From assembly GCA_945861975.1 (NCBI GenBank), contig CAMAXD010000013.1, positions 1-37,597 of the forward strand: a DNA stretch of 37,597 bases. Direction: 5' to 3'. Below the pieces are notes generated by a model. The model worked only from the letters and a program-made list of their open reading frames with translations. It was not told where the DNA came from and did not search any database. This DNA comes from Candidatus Kuenenia stuttgartensis. Its GTDB lineage: Bacteria; Planctomycetota; Planctomycetia; Planctomycetales; Planctomycetaceae. Of this stretch, positions 35,298 to 37,597 are shown one piece after another. The translations under genes and the position numbers were made by a program. Numbering within the stretch: position 1 is the stretch's first letter; every line of letters starts with the position of its first letter.

Positions 35298-36533
35298 ATG
35301 CCTCGAATCAAGTGCCCTGCTCTCTTCAAATCCGCCGGATCAGTGGCTGTTGCCACAATTCTTGCTGCCACGGGCTCCAGTGCAGATGACAAGAGTCCTG
35401 ATCTGAAATGGCAGAAGCACACAATCAACGATCAGTCGCCCTACGAGGCGTGCGGAACTGCCGACTTCAATGGCGACGGGAGGCTTGACATCTTCAGCGG
35501 AGACTCGTGGTATGAAGCTCCGACATGGACAAAACACAAAGTGCGAGACGTTCCGGCCAGTGCTCCGAATCCGCATTACTATGAAGACTTTTCTGATTCG
35601 CCGCTGGATGTGAATGGTGATGGTCGACCCGATATTGTGACTTGTAATTACTTCGGAAAGCGGGTCGGCTGGGTCGAGAATCCGGGTGGCGATGCGACTC
35701 AACCGTGGAAGGAGCACGAGATTGATCTTCCTGGCAACATGGAAACCGGTGAACTGATTGATCTCAATGGCGATGGGAAACTGGATTTTCTGCCCAACAC
35801 GGGCAACGTCATTGTGTGGTACGAGTTAACTCAGCAGAAGCCGGAAGTTGCCTGGAAGAAACATGATCTTGGCAGCGAAGGATCCGGGCACGGTGTCGGT
35901 GCTGGCGATGTGAATGCGGACGGACGGATGGACATCATCACTCCAAAGGGATGGCATGAGCAGCCTGCGGATGGGTCAGACAAGTGGCCTTTTCATCCGG
36001 AGTTCCAGTTGGGAGCCGCTGGCATTTTTATCCATGGCCGGGATGTTGATGGCGATCAACTGACTGACATCGTTTGGGGAATGGGACATGGTTTTGGACT
36101 GAGTTGGTTGAAGCAGTCAATAGCCGCTGATGGCAAAAGAGAATGGACAAAACACACGATCGATGACACGTTTTCGCAGGTTCATACTCTGGCGTTTGCC
36201 GATCTGGACGGAAAAGGTGAGCCGGAATTGATCACCGGCAAGCGCGTCTATGCTCATGAAGTGGAACCGGGCGATACTGATGGTTCGGTTGTCTTCTATT
36301 ACTCGTTCGACAGAAAATCGAGTGCCTGGAACAAGCACACGATCTTCCATGGTGATCCTGCTACGAATGCTCCGAAGGATGCCAAAGACCGATGGGCTCT
36401 GAAGGACTTTCCGAAAGGCACTGCAGGCGTTGGATTGCAGGTTGCTGTGATTGATATGGACCAGGACGGCGACCTTGATCTGGTCTGCCCAGGAAAGTCC
36501 GGACTGTACCTGTTTGAGAACCTCGGGTATTGA
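35298..36533 (+). CDS. Exported FG-GAP/VCBS-repeat protein
   Basis: A 411-residue secreted beta-propeller. A signal peptide (residues about 1-30, AGSVAVATILAATGSSA) is followed by seven calcium-binding-type repeats: DFNGDGRLDIF, DVNGDGRPDIV, DLNGDGKLDFL, DVNADGRMDII, DVDGDQLTDIV, DLDGKGEPELI and DMDQDGDLDLV. Between them are strand segments of the form WKKHDLGSEG. Such FG-GAP/VCBS propellers bind partners or surfaces; planctomycetes have many. No attached enzyme domain is visible. The ATG follows GGAAG at reasonable spacing. A hairpin follows the stop. Confidence 0.92.
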   Translation: MPRIKCPALFKSAGSVAVATILAATGSSADDKSPDLKWQKHTINDQSPYEACGTADFNGDGRLDIFSGDSWYEAPTWTKHKVRDVPASAPNPHYYEDFSDSPLDVNGDGRPDIVTCNYFGKRVGWVENPGGDATQPWKEHEIDLPGNMETGELIDLNGDGKLDFLPNTGNVIVWYELTQQKPEVAWKKHDLGSEGSGHGVGAGDVNADGRMDIITPKGWHEQPADGSDKWPFHPEFQLGAAGIFIHGRDVDGDQLTDIVWGMGHGFGLSWLKQSIAADGKREWTKHTIDDTFSQVHTLAFADLDGKGEPELITGKRVYAHEVEPGDTDGSVVFYYSFDRKSSAWNKHTIFHGDPATNAPKDAKDRWALKDFPKGTAGVGLQVAVIDMDQDGDLDLVCPGKSGLYLFENLGY

Positions 36534-36570
36534 TTCAGGACAGTACTGCGTCATTCCTCATCAACGTGCA

Positions 36571-36607
36571 AAAGCAGCCCGGTGCGCTCAAAGCGGCCGG
36601 GCTGTTT
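36571..36607. terminator. Bidirectional intrinsic terminator
   Basis: CAGCCCGG (36575-36582) pairs with CCGGGCTG (36597-36604); an inner CGCT/AGCG stem extends it. TTT follows on the plus strand and CTTTT on the minus strand. It lies between the convergent VCBS and LOG genes. Confidence 0.75.
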
Positions 36608-36622
36608 GCATTGTGGTAGAGA

Positions 36623-37417
36623 TTATCGGCTCGGGAACGGAGACCGCTCGAACAACCACCAGCGAGGTTTCCATTCGCCTCTTGTCAGGCCAAACTGCTC
36701 ATGTGCTGCCTCCGCAATTTTCGTAGCGATTTCTTCTGGTGAGTCGCTGACGATAAATCGCTCAACATCGAGCACGCTGATGGTTCCTTCGGTTGCCATG
36801 GTTTCGCGAAGATAGTTAACCATCGGGCCCCAGTACTCTGTTCCCGCGAGGACGATCGGAAACCCCTTCATCTTTCCCGTTTGAACCAGCGTGGCGATTT
36901 CGAAGAGTTCGTCCAGTGTCCCGAACCCACCCGGCATCGCAACAAACGCATACGAGTATTTTGCCAGCATCAATTTGCGGATGAAGAAGTATCGGAAGTC
37001 GACAAAGGTATCGAGGTAAGGATTCGATTTCTGTTCCATGGGCAGCACGATATTACAGCCCACACTTCGACCTCCGACATCTTTGGCTCCGCGATTTGCG
37101 GCTTCCATCACGCCGGGGCCACCGCCGGTGATCACGGTGAATCCGGCCAGTGCAAGCTGCTCACCGACGCTTCGGGAGAACTTATAGTAAGGATGATCCT
37201 CCTGAAAACGGGCTGATCCAAAGACCGTCACACACGGGCCGACGAAGTGTAGTTTTCGAAAGCCGGAGATCATTTCACGGAATGCTCGAAACGCCATCAT
37301 GAGTTCGCGAAAACGCGATTGTGGGCCTCTGAGGAATCTGGTTCCGGTCGCAGAGTATTTCTTCGTGACTGAGGTGACGGCTGTCTTTTCTGCCGATGCC
37401 GGAATCTTCATGTCCAT
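36623..37417 (-). CDS. LOG-family protein (TIGR00730-type)
   Basis: A 264-residue LOG-family Rossmann-fold protein. LOG enzymes remove ribose 5-phosphate from cytokinin nucleotides in plants and from purine nucleoside monophosphates such as AMP in bacteria. The signature PGGFGTLDELFEI is intact, and so are FGSARFQEDHPYY near residue 65 and GGGPGVMEAANRGA. The N-terminal 50 residues are longer than in a typical LOG and are basic (KKYSATGTRFLRGPQSRFRE), the layout of the longer bacterial group. No signal peptide. An alternative start at residue 3 (ATG at 37411) is possible. It faces the VCBS gene across a shared terminator. The true substrate is unknown. Confidence 0.92.
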   Translation of the reverse strand: MDMKIPASAEKTAVTSVTKKYSATGTRFLRGPQSRFRELMMAFRAFREMISGFRKLHFVGPCVTVFGSARFQEDHPYYKFSRSVGEQLALAGFTVITGGGPGVMEAANRGAKDVGGRSVGCNIVLPMEQKSNPYLDTFVDFRYFFIRKLMLAKYSYAFVAMPGGFGTLDELFEIATLVQTGKMKGFPIVLAGTEYWGPMVNYLRETMATEGTISVLDVERFIVSDSPEEIATKIAEAAHEQFGLTRGEWKPRWWLFERSPFPSR

Positions 37418-37597
37418 TGATAGGGCCTACTGTGAGGACTCTCTTTTCGCAACCTCTGTCAGAGTGCTTGCCAGTGCAGAGGTCGTCATCTCGTACGCCT
37501 GTCACTTCGTCGACAGGATTCTCGCCGTACCGAGTGATATCGACCTCACACGCCCGCCTGGATAACTCGCATCGAATGGTAACCCTTGTCTTTCCTC

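Noticed and set aside
1-37597. tRNA, rRNA, CRISPR array, insertion sequence or prophage
   Set aside because: I looked through the intergenic regions for cloverleaf-like folds, regularly spaced repeats, transposase motifs and terminal inverted repeats and saw none; a dedicated search could still find a small RNA.

Overview
This window most likely comes from a planctomycete, probably Planctomycetaceae-like, with middling GC content. The case rests on an operon of DUF1549/DUF1553, DUF1501 and PPC-domain genes, a PQQ-type beta-propeller anchored by membrane helices, a membrane-fused spermidine-synthase-like protein, a DUF5722 protein and a very divergent CsrA-like protein. These families are concentrated in Planctomycetota. 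The species assignment is inference. No rRNA, tRNA, CRISPR array, transposase, integrase or phage gene was seen. This looks like chromosome with mostly single-gene or short transcription units.

Layout. 1-3.0 kb: two plus-strand genes, an unknown multi-spanning membrane protein and a membrane-anchored PQQ-like propeller. 3.1-6.4 kb (minus): a 61-residue CsrA-fold candidate, then a fused membrane/spermidine-synthase-like protein; tandem hairpins lie between them. 6.8-10.5 kb (plus): an M3 oligopeptidase and a soluble transhydrogenase. 10.9-13.4 kb (minus): a conserved unknown protein followed by a SNF2 helicase. 13.8-18.5 kb (minus): the DUF1549/1553 - DUF1501 - PPC operon; its last two genes overlap by a GTGA. 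18.7-20.8 kb (minus): a UvrD/Rep helicase. 21.1 kb (plus): a small DUF2892-like membrane protein ending in a strong terminator. 21.6-24.3 kb (minus): a PfkB sugar kinase followed by 6-phosphogluconate dehydrogenase, preceded by a promoter-overlapping inverted repeat. 24.6-27.2 kb: a PhoD-like phosphatase (plus) and a DUF5722 protein (minus). 27.3-29.3 kb (plus): a two-gene ABC-2 exporter joined by ATGA. 29.3-31.2 kb (minus): rpmI, rplT and pheS with a good promoter and an internal terminator; infC and pheT are absent from their usual neighbouring places. 31.9-36.5 kb (plus): a TPR lipoprotein with a Met-rich tail, a small eRF1/baeRF-like protein, the decayed 3' end of a second DUF1501 gene (minus), an SRPBCC protein and an FG-GAP/VCBS protein. 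36.6-37.4 kb (minus): a LOG-family protein.

Most genes are housekeeping (sugar oxidation and NADPH balance, translation, helicases, peptidase) or belong to the large planctomycete set of exported proteins of unknown function. No clear new defence or mobile system was found. The items most worth a second look are the CsrA-fold protein that seems to lack the RNA-contacting arginines, the DUF1501 pseudogene, the helicase-unknown gene pair, the operator-like dyad before the sugar kinase, and the rearranged rpmI-rplT-pheS locus.
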